Positions 42,562 through 51,951 of a stretch of DNA of 64,000 nt are shown piece by piece. The notes under the pieces are model-generated. The model saw nothing but the letters and a program-made list of their open reading frames with translations, ran no database searches and was not told where the DNA came from. The first letter of the stretch is position 1. Every line of letters begins with the position of its first letter. A program made the position numbers and the translations under genes. Source of the stretch: JAIBDK01 sp965261915 (GTDB taxonomy: Bacteria > Pseudomonadota > Gammaproteobacteria > Arenicellales > Poriferihabitantaceae); assembly GCA_965261915.1 (NCBI GenBank), contig CBDHDW010000013.1:1736001-1800000 (forward strand), written 5' to 3'.

Positions 42562-43351
42562 CACGCGTCATCGTGGCAGCCTGATAGTCTTACGCGGTCA
42601 TCTAATTCTCGTATATTTATTTTTATACGTGCCGATTGTGGTTTTAATTATTTTGTCCTTTAACGAAGCGGGTTTGCCCACCGTTTGGACAGGGACATCA
42701 TTTAAGTGGTACGGCGCATTGGTTGAAAACGAAACCATTCAACGCGCAGCTACAAACACAATACTTGTCGCACTCAGCTCCACGCTAATCGCCACCGTGC
42801 TTGGCACCTTGTTGGCATTGGGCATCGAAATGCGACAAAAACAAAACAGCTTATTGGATGCTTTGTTATTCGCGCCGATGATTATTCCCGATATTGTTCT
42901 GGCGATTGCGTTGCTGAGTCTGTTCAGCCTTTTAGAATTTACTCTGGGTCTGCATTCAATTGTGATTAGCCATGTGGTGTTCAACATCGCCTTTGTGTTT
43001 GCGGTGGTGCGCACGCGATTGCGTAATTTCGACTTTTCGGTGATTGAAGCTTCGATTGACTTAGGAGGAAGTGCTTTTACCACATTTTGGCGTATAACTT
43101 TTCCTTCGATAGCCCCGGGTGTACTCGCAGGGGCATTGTTGGCACTAACACTGTCGATAGACGAGTTCATAATTACGTTTTTTGTTTCTGGTGCAAACCC
43201 TTCCTCACAAACTCTGCCTATGCAGATTTATTCGATGATTCGTTTTGGTGTCACACCTGAAATTAATGCATTAGCTACGCTGGTAATGCTATTTAGTTTT
43301 GTTGCTCTATTCGTATCACAACGGCTCAATAAAGGGGTATTAATATCGTGA
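42554..43351 (+). CDS. ABC transporter permease (PotC type)
   Basis: 265 residues with six membrane segments and the EAA loop EASIDLGGSAFTTFWRITFPSIAPGVLAGALLALTLSIDEFIITFF. I choose the ATG at 42554 (MADTRHRG), which overlaps the end of the preceding permease; the upstream frame to 42512 lies within that gene. The stop overlaps the ATPase start by four bases. Confidence 0.92.
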   Translation: MADTRHRGSLIVLRGHLILVYLFLYVPIVVLIILSFNEAGLPTVWTGTSFKWYGALVENETIQRAATNTILVALSSTLIATVLGTLLALGIEMRQKQNSLLDALLFAPMIIPDIVLAIALLSLFSLLEFTLGLHSIVISHVVFNIAFVFAVVRTRLRNFDFSVIEASIDLGGSAFTTFWRITFPSIAPGVLAGALLALTLSIDEFIITFFVSGANPSSQTLPMQIYSMIRFGVTPEINALATLVMLFSFVALFVSQRLNKGVLIS

Positions 43352-44430
43352 GCAATATGGAAAAAAACGTGTTGGAGCTTCATGGTATAACAAAACAGTT
43401 TGGCAATTTAACCGCTGTTGATAATGTGAGTTTGAATATTCGTGAAAACGAGTTTTTCGCGTTGCTTGGGCCTTCTGGCTGCGGCAAAACTACATTGATG
43501 CGCGTGCTTGCCGGTTTTGAAAAACCAGATTCCGGGACGATATTACTGGACGGTGAGGATATCGCACCGATTCCACCCAACCGCCGTCCACTCAATTTAA
43601 TGTTTCAGTCCTACGCCCTGTTTAATCACATGTCAGTGCGTGGCAATATCGCCTACGGACTAGAAATGGAGCATCGACCAAAAGCAGAAATCAAGCAACG
43701 TGTCGACGAAATTCTTGAAGTGACTGGTCTCGCGGATGTCGCTAACCGACGTCCCGCACAGCTCTCGGGCGGGCAACGCCAAAGAGTGGCACTGGGGCGA
43801 TCTGTAATCAAACGTCCGCGCGTGTTGTTGCTCGATGAACCCCTCAGTGCGCTGGATAAAAAACTGCGCGAATCAATGCAGCTCGAACTGAAACGATTGC
43901 AACACGAAATAGGCATTACCTTTGTCGTCGTTACCCATGATCAGGAAGAAGCGCTGGTAATGGCCGACCGTATCGCCGTGTTACAAGGCGGGGCACTACG
44001 TCAAGTGGGTACACCTCATGAAATGTATGAATTTCCACAGGATAAATTTGTCGCTCAGTTTATCGGCGTGATGAATTTTTTCCACGGAAAAATCTCGGGC
44101 AACGGTGTACAAATAAATGATAGCACTTACTTTGCTGGAAATATCGCGGCAGACATCCCCATAGACACACCCGTTACATTAGCCGTTCGACCTGAGCGGC
44201 TCATACTGTATCCGACAAAGGCAGGAAACAATCCTAATCAAATTGAAGGTGAAATTATTGGCATTGCCTATCATGGCTTGGATGTCACCTTGTCGGTAAA
44301 AACCGGCATCAGCGAAACCGCCGTGATGATTCGAATTCCGGCCAACGCCAGCGACCAACTCAAAATGCAACAGGGCAGTCACGTGCATATCGGGTGGCAA
44401 GCTGAACATTCGCGTATTTTACGCAATTAG
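43348..44430 (+). CDS. ABC transporter ATP-binding protein (PotA type)
   Basis: Walker A GPSGCGKTT, signature LSGGQRQRVALGRSV, Walker B RVLLLDEPLSALD and switch His in VVTHDQEEAL occupy the first 230 residues. A C-terminal TOBE domain (VRPERLILYP onward) follows. Translation may begin at the overlapping GTG (43348) or at ATG 43357. With the two permeases and binding protein it completes an importer. Confidence 0.95.
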   Translation: MSNMEKNVLELHGITKQFGNLTAVDNVSLNIRENEFFALLGPSGCGKTTLMRVLAGFEKPDSGTILLDGEDIAPIPPNRRPLNLMFQSYALFNHMSVRGNIAYGLEMEHRPKAEIKQRVDEILEVTGLADVANRRPAQLSGGQRQRVALGRSVIKRPRVLLLDEPLSALDKKLRESMQLELKRLQHEIGITFVVVTHDQEEALVMADRIAVLQGGALRQVGTPHEMYEFPQDKFVAQFIGVMNFFHGKISGNGVQINDSTYFAGNIAADIPIDTPVTLAVRPERLILYPTKAGNNPNQIEGEIIGIAYHGLDVTLSVKTGISETAVMIRIPANASDQLKMQQGSHVHIGWQAEHSRILRN

Positions 44431-44474
44431 ACATAGATGCTGTTAATACAAACTCTTTTAGAGGAGCTAAAACC

Positions 44475-45752
44475 ATGACGAAAAAAACAATTGCCTTTTT
44501 TCCAGAAGCTGCATTTGGCCCCGCGCTGAATTCTGTGGGTATCGCGCAATCCTGCGAAAAACTCGGGCACAAAGCCCTTTTTTTATCTGATCCCGGTTTT
44601 CTGGAAATCTACCGCGGTTATGGTTTCAAAGCGTATCCAGTGAATTTATCCGAGCCAATGTCCGACGAAGAGATGGCTAAGTTCTGGGAAAATTTTATCA
44701 ATGGACATATCCCTAATTTTAGTAAATCGCCTTACGATCAAATCGAAAACTATGTCAAAGAATGCTGGGAGAATATCGTCGACAGTGCCAAGTGGGCCGA
44801 AAAGGATTTGCCCGGCGTATTACAAAAGATTCAACCTGATTTAATTTGCGTCGACAATGTTATTTTGTTTCCTGCGATTAAACAGTTCGGTAAGCCCTGG
44901 ATACGGGTTATCTCCTGCTCCGAAAACGAAATCGAAGACCCCGATATTCCGCCGCACTTATCCGGCTGTGGTGAAAACGATAAAGTCGCCCACCAGAAAT
45001 ACCGCAATCGTTTTAACGAAGTCATCAAGCCAATTCACGATGACTTCAACGCCTTTCTGGCCGAGCGCAATGAAGCACCGTATCCCATCGGGCAATTTTT
45101 TGAAGCCTCACCACATATGAACTTATTGTTGTATCCAGAATCCACCAAGTACAACCGCGCTCACCCGCTCGACCCTGAACAATTTCAATACCTCGAAGGT
45201 TGTGTCCGCGAAGAGGTTGCCTACGACGTGCCAATATTCAAATCTAACAACGACAAACCACTGCTTTACATTAGTTTTGGCAGCCTCGGTGCGGGCGATA
45301 CCGAATTGCTGAAACGCATCATCTCGGCGGTAAGCAATATGCCCTATCGCGCGCTCGTCAACGTTGGCGATTACATTGACAGCTATGACAATATTCCCGA
45401 CAACGTCCTGCTCGACGGATGGTATCCGCAACCATCGGTGATACCGCAAGTCGACTGCGTAATACATCATGGTGGCAACAATAGCTTTACCGAATGCCTG
45501 TATTTCGGCAAACCGGCGATCATCATGCCCTATGTTTGGGATGGTCATGACAACGCCATTCGAGTGGAAGAAACACTGCACGGATTTAAACTCGATCGCT
45601 ACGATTGGAATGACGCTGATCTGTCCGATAAAATCGAACATTGTCTGAACGACGCTGATATTCGCGCAAAACTTGATGCCACCAGCACGCACATGCAATC
45701 ATGTGTCGGCACCGAAAAAGCCGCCGCAATTATTGACAACCTGCTGGGTTAA
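44475..45752 (+). CDS. GT1-family (UDP-glycosyltransferase-like) enzyme
   Basis: 425 residues with a GT-B fold: the N-terminal acceptor domain starts TIAFFPEAAFGPALNSVGIAQSCEKLGHKALFL, and the C-terminal donor domain has PLLYISFGSLGAGDTELL and the signature HHGGNNSFTECLYFGKPAIIMPYVWDGHDNA (His/Gly-rich phosphate loop, then Asp-His for the sugar). Such enzymes glycosylate small acceptors. The strong ribosome-binding site GAGGAG precedes it. Its position between an importer and amine-catabolic genes is unusual and suggests that the imported compound or a product is glycosylated, or that the operon handles a glycoside. Confidence 0.82.
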   Translation: MTKKTIAFFPEAAFGPALNSVGIAQSCEKLGHKALFLSDPGFLEIYRGYGFKAYPVNLSEPMSDEEMAKFWENFINGHIPNFSKSPYDQIENYVKECWENIVDSAKWAEKDLPGVLQKIQPDLICVDNVILFPAIKQFGKPWIRVISCSENEIEDPDIPPHLSGCGENDKVAHQKYRNRFNEVIKPIHDDFNAFLAERNEAPYPIGQFFEASPHMNLLLYPESTKYNRAHPLDPEQFQYLEGCVREEVAYDVPIFKSNNDKPLLYISFGSLGAGDTELLKRIISAVSNMPYRALVNVGDYIDSYDNIPDNVLLDGWYPQPSVIPQVDCVIHHGGNNSFTECLYFGKPAIIMPYVWDGHDNAIRVEETLHGFKLDRYDWNDADLSDKIEHCLNDADIRAKLDATSTHMQSCVGTEKAAAIIDNLLG

Positions 45753-45904
45753 TCGTGGCAAAAATTCTCCCTAAAACAACTCCTTCTCTTCCCAACGCCA
45801 CACAGGTCAGTAACATTGTCGACTGAGGAGACCAACCCGATGCCATCGATGGAAACTCATATTCGCCTATACATACTGTCGTAAAAAAATTGGAGAACAC
45901 AATA

Positions 45905-46249
45905 ATGCCAACACCCGTTTTGCATAACCCACTGGAACAAAAAGATCTGGTCGATTGGGGCGAGATACCTACCATGATTAAAGGTTCGTCTCACATCAGC
46001 GGCAAAGTCATGTACAAAGGGCCGGAGGGTCAACCCGAATGCGGTTTATGGGTATGCACCCCGGGTGAGTGGTTTTGCCATGTGACCAACGATGAGTTTT
46101 GCCATTTTATAGAAGGCCACTGTACCTATGTTCACGAAGACGGTGAAGTGATTGAAATCACACCCGACACCGCCGCTTTTTTCCCGAAAGACTGGAAAGG
46201 CGTTTGCACCGTGCATGAAACTGTGCGCAAGGTGTACATGATTCGCTAA
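45905..46249 (+). CDS. Cupin_3 (DUF861) domain protein
   Basis: A 114-residue single cupin: GLWVCTPGEWFCHVTNDEFCHFIEGHCTYVHEDGEVIEITPDTAAFFPKDWKGVCTVHETVRKVYMI follows the DUF861 pattern found in ureidoglycine-aminohydrolase-like cupins. The usual metal ligands are only partly visible (one His in FCHF). Small cupins of this type often accompany amino-acid and amine catabolic operons. Function unknown. Confidence 0.8.
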   Translation: MPTPVLHNPLEQKDLVDWGEIPTMIKGSSHISGKVMYKGPEGQPECGLWVCTPGEWFCHVTNDEFCHFIEGHCTYVHEDGEVIEITPDTAAFFPKDWKGVCTVHETVRKVYMIR

Positions 46250-46337
46250 TCGTATTGCTGTTAAGTCGTGCGCTTGATCACTATTCGCTGCAAAGCCTGA
46301 AACACTTGATTATTCCAGCCACATCGAGGTCGTAACC

Positions 46338-47855
46338 ATGATTGATAAAAGTATGACGAGCGCACGTTACTTCGTAACACCGGACTTCAAAACAGCACTC
46401 AACTCGAGGTGTGCCGAAGTCATCAATCCAGCTACGTTGGAAGTGGTTGGCGAACGACTTATTTGTGATGATATCACCCTCATTGAGGTGGTCGAGCTGG
46501 CAAATACCGCACAAAAAAAGTGGGCGACGTTAGATGCCAAAACGCGCGCTAACGCACTGCATAGAATTGCCGACAGTATCGAGTGTGCCGACCCGAGTGA
46601 TGTCGGTGTGCTGATGACACATGAAATGGGTAAACCGTACCCAGAGTCTGTTGGTGAAATCGCTAACTGTGGAGCAATCTTTCGCTACTACGCTGAAATG
46701 GCACGTGACGATGCGGGCAAAGTGGCGGGTACAACACAAACCGGTTCATTTCAATACAGCCGTTACCACCCGCTCGGTGTTTCCGTGCATATCCAGCCAT
46801 TTAACTTTCCGGTGCTGCTGATGTGCTGGACAGTGGCGGCTTCATTGGCTGCAGGTAACGCTTGCATTGTCAAACCCGCCGAAGTCACTACGCTTTCCAC
46901 ATTGGCATTTATGAGCCATTTTAGAGACCTGCCCGCAGGATTGGTATCGTGTTTGCCCGGCGACGCCTGTGTTGCACAAAACTTAATAGCCTCACCCGGA
47001 ACCCATGCGGTGGCTTTCACTGGCAGCGTCTCTGCGGGCTGTGAAGTCGGCGCAGCCTGCGCACGATTGATGAAGCCCTGCGTTATCGAAAATGGTGGCA
47101 GCGACCCAATGATTATTTCCAGACATGCTCCAATGGATGTTGCTGTAGCAGGTTGCGTAACGTCGGCGTTCCACCTCAGCGGACAAGTGTGTACCTCCAG
47201 CGAACGTTTCTATGTTGTTGCTCACGTTCACGATGAGTTTGTCAAGAAATTTGCTGCGATGACACGTACATTACGCATCGGTAATGGCATGGAAAAATCT
47301 GAAATTGGCCCACTGGTTAGTGAAGCGGCACGCAATAAAGTTGAGCGTTTGGTGAGCGAAGCTGTCGCTGCCGGTGCTCAAATTGCCTGTGGTGGCAAAC
47401 GCCCGGAAAGTTTGGCTATCGGTTGGTTTTATGAGCCGACAATTCTCACCAATGTAACGCCCGAAATGAGCATTATGCATGAAGAGTGCTTTGGTCCAGT
47501 CGCGGCAATTTGCCAGGTGAAGGATTTTGAAGAAGCCTTGGAACAAGCCAACAACACTGATTTCGGACTCGGTGCCGCCATATTCACCACCGATTTAACC
47601 GAAGCGATGGAGGCGGCCGAACGCCTGCAAACGGGTCTTGTTTGGGTCAATAACCCACTGATCGATAACGATGCCCTGCCGTTTGGTGGCTGGAAATTAT
47701 CCGGTCTCGGTCGTGAATTAGGTCGCCAGGGTCTGGACGCATTTCGTCGACCGAAAATGGTCATTATCGACCACAAACCACAAATTCAAAAATGGTGGTA
47801 TCCCTATCCCGACGACTGGTTCTATGTGTCCGGTGGTCGACGATTAGACACCTAA
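46338..47855 (+). CDS. NAD(P)-dependent aldehyde dehydrogenase
   Basis: 505 residues with cofactor-binding IQPFNFPVLLMCWTVAASLAAGNACIVKPAE, AFTGSVSAG, the general-base Glu in CVIENGGSDPMI and the catalytic Cys in HLSGQVCTSSERFYV. It is most like the succinate-semialdehyde/betaine-type branch but ENGGSDP departs from the common ELGGKDP. The tail HKPQIQKWWYPYPDDWFY is distinctive. It probably oxidises an aldehyde made from the imported amine; substrate inferred only from context. Confidence 0.9.
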   Translation: MIDKSMTSARYFVTPDFKTALNSRCAEVINPATLEVVGERLICDDITLIEVVELANTAQKKWATLDAKTRANALHRIADSIECADPSDVGVLMTHEMGKPYPESVGEIANCGAIFRYYAEMARDDAGKVAGTTQTGSFQYSRYHPLGVSVHIQPFNFPVLLMCWTVAASLAAGNACIVKPAEVTTLSTLAFMSHFRDLPAGLVSCLPGDACVAQNLIASPGTHAVAFTGSVSAGCEVGAACARLMKPCVIENGGSDPMIISRHAPMDVAVAGCVTSAFHLSGQVCTSSERFYVVAHVHDEFVKKFAAMTRTLRIGNGMEKSEIGPLVSEAARNKVERLVSEAVAAGAQIACGGKRPESLAIGWFYEPTILTNVTPEMSIMHEECFGPVAAICQVKDFEEALEQANNTDFGLGAAIFTTDLTEAMEAAERLQTGLVWVNNPLIDNDALPFGGWKLSGLGRELGRQGLDAFRRPKMVIIDHKPQIQKWWYPYPDDWFYVSGGRRLDT

Positions 47856-47891
47856 CCATTCCCCGTTTATATTTTTTGAGACAAATTTACC

Positions 47892-49130
47892 ATGACTACA
47901 ATCACTGTGCTTGGCGGTGCTGGACTGATGGGTTCTGGCGTGATTCGCGATCTTATTTCCGACCGTGCCATTTGCGATATCACCAGTATCCGCGTTTGTG
48001 ATATGGACGCTGATGTTATCGGCAGGTTTATAGCTGAGCTGAGTGATTCAAGATTGGTATCCCATCCGCTAAACGTGAAAGATTCGATTCAGCTCAAGGC
48101 CGCGCTTGACGGTGCCGATCTGTGCATTAATTCAGTGCCCACTTTAGCTGGATTGCAGATGACGATCTTCGAAGCCGCACTAGATGCGCATGTGCCGTAT
48201 ATCGACCTTGGCGGCCTCGGCGTTTATACGGTCAAACAAAAAGAGTGGCACGAGCGATTCGTCGTAGCAGGTGTCACTGCCGTGCTGAGTACAGGTGCTG
48301 ACCCCGGCATGTCGAATGTGTTGTGTCGGGCGGTCGCCAATGAACTCGACAGCATCGACAAGATCAACCTCTACTGGGCTGCTACAGTGGTTGGCCCGGA
48401 AAATCCAGTACTGATTCCACCCTACAGCGTATCGACGGTCTTAGCCGAATACGCCTACCCCAGCACACAATTTTTTGATGGTAAACACATCGAGTGCGAA
48501 CCCATGACCGGCATAGAGTTTCTGGAACTTCCTGAGCCTTGGGGCCGCACCGAATTTATGTACTCGCCGCATTCGGAGCAATTGACCGTACCGCTGGCAA
48601 AAGGCATCAAAGAAAAAGGGATTCAAGAGTTCACATGGAAGCTGCATTTACCACACCGTGAGCATGAGGCATGGATTGGGCTGGTCAAAGCAGGGTTTGG
48701 TGATTTTGACGATCCGGTTGAAATTAATGGTGTACAAGTAAAACCGCTCGACGTACTCAATGCTACGATTAATCGAAACATCGAACGTAACACCGACAAA
48801 ATCCCCGACCAGGAAGGACACGAGATTCATTTAGCCATCGGGCGCGGGAAGAAAGGTGGCGTGGAAACTGAAGTGCATTGTGAAGTGAGGGTTCACCCCG
48901 ACCCAATGTACACTCCTTACGTAGATGCTGCGACTTCTATGAACGTGTCAATCGCTGCACAATTGCTATTAAACACAGACCCTATGCCAGGCGTATGGGC
49001 GCCCGAAGAATTCTTCGAGATTAATAGCTATTTTGAAGAATTGCGTCGTCGGAACTTTAATGTAGCCATTAAAATCGTCAGCCTAGAAGATAAGATCAGA
49101 CCTTTTGCGTTGACTGATAACAAAAAGTAA
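47892..49130 (+). CDS. Saccharopine dehydrogenase-like NAD(P) oxidoreductase
   Basis: 412 residues with an N-terminal Rossmann fold (ITVLGGAGLMGSGVIRDL) and the saccharopine-dehydrogenase-type middle INSVPTLAGLQMTIFEAALDAHVPYIDLGGLG and VLSTGADPGMSN. Family members cleave or form secondary amines between an amino acid and a 2-oxo acid. With the polyamine-type importer and aldehyde dehydrogenase it suggests catabolism of an N-alkylated amino acid or lysine-like compound; the exact substrate is not evident. Confidence 0.85.
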   Translation: MTTITVLGGAGLMGSGVIRDLISDRAICDITSIRVCDMDADVIGRFIAELSDSRLVSHPLNVKDSIQLKAALDGADLCINSVPTLAGLQMTIFEAALDAHVPYIDLGGLGVYTVKQKEWHERFVVAGVTAVLSTGADPGMSNVLCRAVANELDSIDKINLYWAATVVGPENPVLIPPYSVSTVLAEYAYPSTQFFDGKHIECEPMTGIEFLELPEPWGRTEFMYSPHSEQLTVPLAKGIKEKGIQEFTWKLHLPHREHEAWIGLVKAGFGDFDDPVEINGVQVKPLDVLNATINRNIERNTDKIPDQEGHEIHLAIGRGKKGGVETEVHCEVRVHPDPMYTPYVDAATSMNVSIAAQLLLNTDPMPGVWAPEEFFEINSYFEELRRRNFNVAIKIVSLEDKIRPFALTDNKK

Positions 49131-49222
49131 CCGAAAACCTGTTGCGATCAGATACGTTGCCACACATTAGGGGTAACTATGACGCGCTTAATCAAATTCA
49201 GCAAATTTTCACAAATCAATGA

Positions 49223-49228
49223 TATAAT
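49223..49228 (+). promoter_or_regulatory. -10 box of the tmRNA gene
   Basis: A perfect TATAAT lies 12 bases before the mature 5' end of tmRNA, so transcription would start a few bases upstream of the end made by RNase P. No good -35 hexamer is visible at the normal distance. Confidence 0.65.
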
Positions 49229-49240
49229 TGGCTTTCCATT

Positions 49241-49597
49241 GGGGGTGATTGGCTTCGACGTCGATCGCGAAACCATCGGAGCATGTCGAGGTGTAGATGT
49301 CCTCGTAAATCCAGCTACACAACTATAGTTGCCAACGACGACAACTACGCATTAGCGGCTTAATCCCGCTTTTCCTTCCACTCGGCTCTCCTGTAGGCTT
49401 GGGTTCGGAAGGTCAACTCATACAGGATCGCTCGCCTGCTGTGCTCTTTAGCAGGCTGCTAAAGGTAAGAGAGCTCGCCGATCAGTAAGTACGTCTACCT
49501 CCTGGCTGATTGGTTAATTTAAAGCGTAGACTAAGCATGTAGTCGCCGGTGTGCGTAGGATTTGCGGACGCGGGTTCAATTCCCGCCACCTCCACCA
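49241..49597 (+). ncRNA. ssrA: Transfer-messenger RNA (tmRNA)
   Basis: One-piece tmRNA of 357 nt that rescues stalled ribosomes with SmpB. The 5' GGGGGTG pairs over seven positions with CACCTCC before the 3' ACCA, which is encoded. The T arm GCGGGTTCAATTCCCGC is intact. The reading frame at 49331-49363 encodes the degradation tag ANDDNYALAA followed by TAA. Encoding the CCA and an unpermuted form are typical of gammaproteobacteria. The tagged proteins would be delivered to ClpXP and ClpAP; clpA is the very next gene. Confidence 0.97.
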
Positions 49598-49603
49598 AAT
49601 ATA

Positions 49604-49625
49604 CAAATTGCATGGATGCAATTTG
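49604..49625. terminator. Palindrome between convergent ssrA and clpA
   Basis: The perfect inverted repeat CAAATTGCAT / ATGCAATTTG with a two-base centre stands seven bases after tmRNA and 21 bases before the clpA stop. It may serve as a bidirectional terminator, though T runs are short. Confidence 0.45.
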
Positions 49626-49645
49626 GTTGCTTGAATCAGTCCGAC

Positions 49646-51895
49646 TCAGGACCTGTCAGAAATTTCAAATTCCACTTCCTGTTTCTCATTCAGACCAACT
49701 GACACGGATCCGCCTTTTGACAATTTTCCAAATAATAATTCTTCTGCCAATGGTTGTTTTAACTTCTGTTGAATGACGCGTGACATCGGGCGCGCGCCCA
49801 TTGTTGCATCGTATCCTTCTTTGACAAGCCATTCGACCACTTCATCGTCGACATCCAACGTAACCTGTTTCTCTGCGAGCTGTTGTTCCAGTTCGAGAAT
49901 AAATTTCCGCACGACGTGGATAATTGTGTCGTTATTCAACCCATTGAATCGGATAATGTTATCCAGACGGTTACGAAATTCAGGCGTAAACATTTTCTTA
50001 ATCGCTTCCATGTCATCGGTGCTGTGGTTCTGAGTGACAAAGCCAATTGACTCACGAGCAGCCTGTTCAGCTCCAGCATTGGTTGTCATGACAATGATGA
50101 CGTTTCTGAAATCAGACTTTCTGCCATTGTTATCGGTCAGGCTACCATAGTCCATTACCTGCAGCAAAATATTGAACACATCGGGGTGTGCTTTTTCGAT
50201 TTCATCAAACAACAACACTGCATGCGGATGTTTGTTGATGGAGTCCGTCAACAAGCCACCCTGATCGTGGCCCACATACCCGGGAGGCGCGCCAATCAAT
50301 CTAGACACTGTGTGCCGCTCCATGTACTCTGACATATCAAAGCGAATAAATTCAATCCCCAATGTACTTGCCAACTGCTTGGTAACTTCTGTTTTACCGA
50401 CACCTGTGGGTCCAGAAAACAAAAAAGAGGCGATGGGTTTTTCATCACCGCCCATTCCTGCTCGTGCCATTTTGATAGAGGATGATAGTGCTGTGATTGC
50501 CTGATCCTGACCAAACACGATCATTTTTAAATCACGTTCGAGATTTTTCAAAGACTTCAAATCGGATGCAGAAACATGTTTTGGCGGAATCCGTGCAATA
50601 TCTGCAATCATCGCTTCTATTTCCTTGACGCCAATCGTTTTCTTACGCGATTTCTCATCTGACAATCGCGTTTTTGCACCGGCTTCATCAATCACATCAA
50701 TGGCCGTATCCGGTAATTGTCGATCAGATAAATATCGTGCCGACAGCTCCACCGCTGAACGTAACGCCTGATTTGTATATTTCACTTCGTGGTGTTCTTC
50801 AAACCGGCTTTTCAAGCCGCGTAAAATTTCGACTGCCTCATCTACCGTAGGCTCAACTATATCGATTTTTTGAAATCGTCGAGACAATGCACGATCCTTC
50901 TCAAATATCCCCCGATATTCTTTATACGTTGTCGAGCCGATACATTTTAGTTCACCAGATGCCAGCATGGGCTTCAATAAATTTGATGCGTCAAGGGTGC
51001 CGCCAGAAACCGCACCGGCTCCAATAATGGTATGAATTTCATCGATAAACAGCACCGCCCCCGGCTCATCATAGAGCGCTTTTAAAACGGCTTTGAGTCT
51101 TTGTTCAAAATCACCTCGATATTTCGCCCCTGCGAGTAAAGCGCCCATATCCAAACTATAAATTGTACACGCCTCCAAAACTCTGGGGACTTCGCCGTTG
51201 ACGATCTTTTTCGCAAGCCCTTCAGCAATAGCCGTCTTTCCGACGCCGGCTTCACCGACAAACAACGGATTGTTTTTTCGTCTTCGGCACAATATTTGCA
51301 GCGTTCTTTCAAGTTCCTTTTGACGACCAATAAGCGGATCTATTTTGCCATCCAAAGCCTGTTCGTTAAGATTGACCGTATAGGCCTGCAACGGGCCTTC
51401 AGAATCAGCCTGCCCTGCTGCTTCGTCAAATTCTTCAACTTCCGGTGCAGGCAAACGGTCGCCATCGGGCACTTTTGCAATCCCATGGGAGATAAAATTC
51501 ACAATATCGTAACGGGTGATTTCCTGTTGACTCAAAAAATAGACTGCAAAGGATTCTTTTTCACTAAAAACGGCAACCAGTACATTGTTTCCCTTTACTT
51601 CCTTATTACCAGAGCTTTGCACGTGCATAATGGCCCTTCGCAATACGCGTTGAAATCCTAGGCCAGGCTGCGGCTCCGAATCTTCTGGTAAATGGGGAAC
51701 GCGGGTTTCCAGAAATTCTGCAAGGGAAGATTTCAGTTTGCGAATATCACCACCACAGGAAATTAAAGTCGTGCGGGTTTCCTTGTCGTCCAACAATGAA
51801 TAAAGCAGGTGCTCTACAGTAATAATTTCATGGCGCTCCTTTCGCGCCAGAGAAACTGCATTCCCCAAAACTATTTCAAGTTGCTCTGATAGCAT
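49646..51895 (-). CDS. clpA: ATP-dependent Clp protease ATP-binding subunit ClpA
   Basis: 749 residues. The N-domain (LEIVLGNAVSLARKERHEIITVEHLLYSLL) binds ClpS. AAA module 1 has Walker A GEAGVGKT near residue 213 and Walker B VLFIDEIHTIIGAG; module 2 has GPTGVGKT near 493 and VLLFDEIEKAHPDVFNILLQ. It unfolds substrates, including tmRNA-tagged and N-end-rule proteins, for ClpP. No ClpB-type middle domain is present. It lies downstream of clpS in the usual order. Confidence 0.96.
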   Translation of the reverse strand: MLSEQLEIVLGNAVSLARKERHEIITVEHLLYSLLDDKETRTTLISCGGDIRKLKSSLAEFLETRVPHLPEDSEPQPGLGFQRVLRRAIMHVQSSGNKEVKGNNVLVAVFSEKESFAVYFLSQQEITRYDIVNFISHGIAKVPDGDRLPAPEVEEFDEAAGQADSEGPLQAYTVNLNEQALDGKIDPLIGRQKELERTLQILCRRRKNNPLFVGEAGVGKTAIAEGLAKKIVNGEVPRVLEACTIYSLDMGALLAGAKYRGDFEQRLKAVLKALYDEPGAVLFIDEIHTIIGAGAVSGGTLDASNLLKPMLASGELKCIGSTTYKEYRGIFEKDRALSRRFQKIDIVEPTVDEAVEILRGLKSRFEEHHEVKYTNQALRSAVELSARYLSDRQLPDTAIDVIDEAGAKTRLSDEKSRKKTIGVKEIEAMIADIARIPPKHVSASDLKSLKNLERDLKMIVFGQDQAITALSSSIKMARAGMGGDEKPIASFLFSGPTGVGKTEVTKQLASTLGIEFIRFDMSEYMERHTVSRLIGAPPGYVGHDQGGLLTDSINKHPHAVLLFDEIEKAHPDVFNILLQVMDYGSLTDNNGRKSDFRNVIIVMTTNAGAEQAARESIGFVTQNHSTDDMEAIKKMFTPEFRNRLDNIIRFNGLNNDTIIHVVRKFILELEQQLAEKQVTLDVDDEVVEWLVKEGYDATMGARPMSRVIQQKLKQPLAEELLFGKLSKGGSVSVGLNEKQEVEFEISDRS

Positions 51896-51951
51896 TAGCT
51901 GGCCTGTTTCGTAGAAGTTATTGTCATGAGCATACTATTGCTTCACTCAAG

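Noticed and set aside
49241..49640. Genomic-island attachment site at the tmRNA 3' end
   Set aside because: No integrase and no repeat of the 3' end was found, and the accessory block lies on the 5' side of ssrA.
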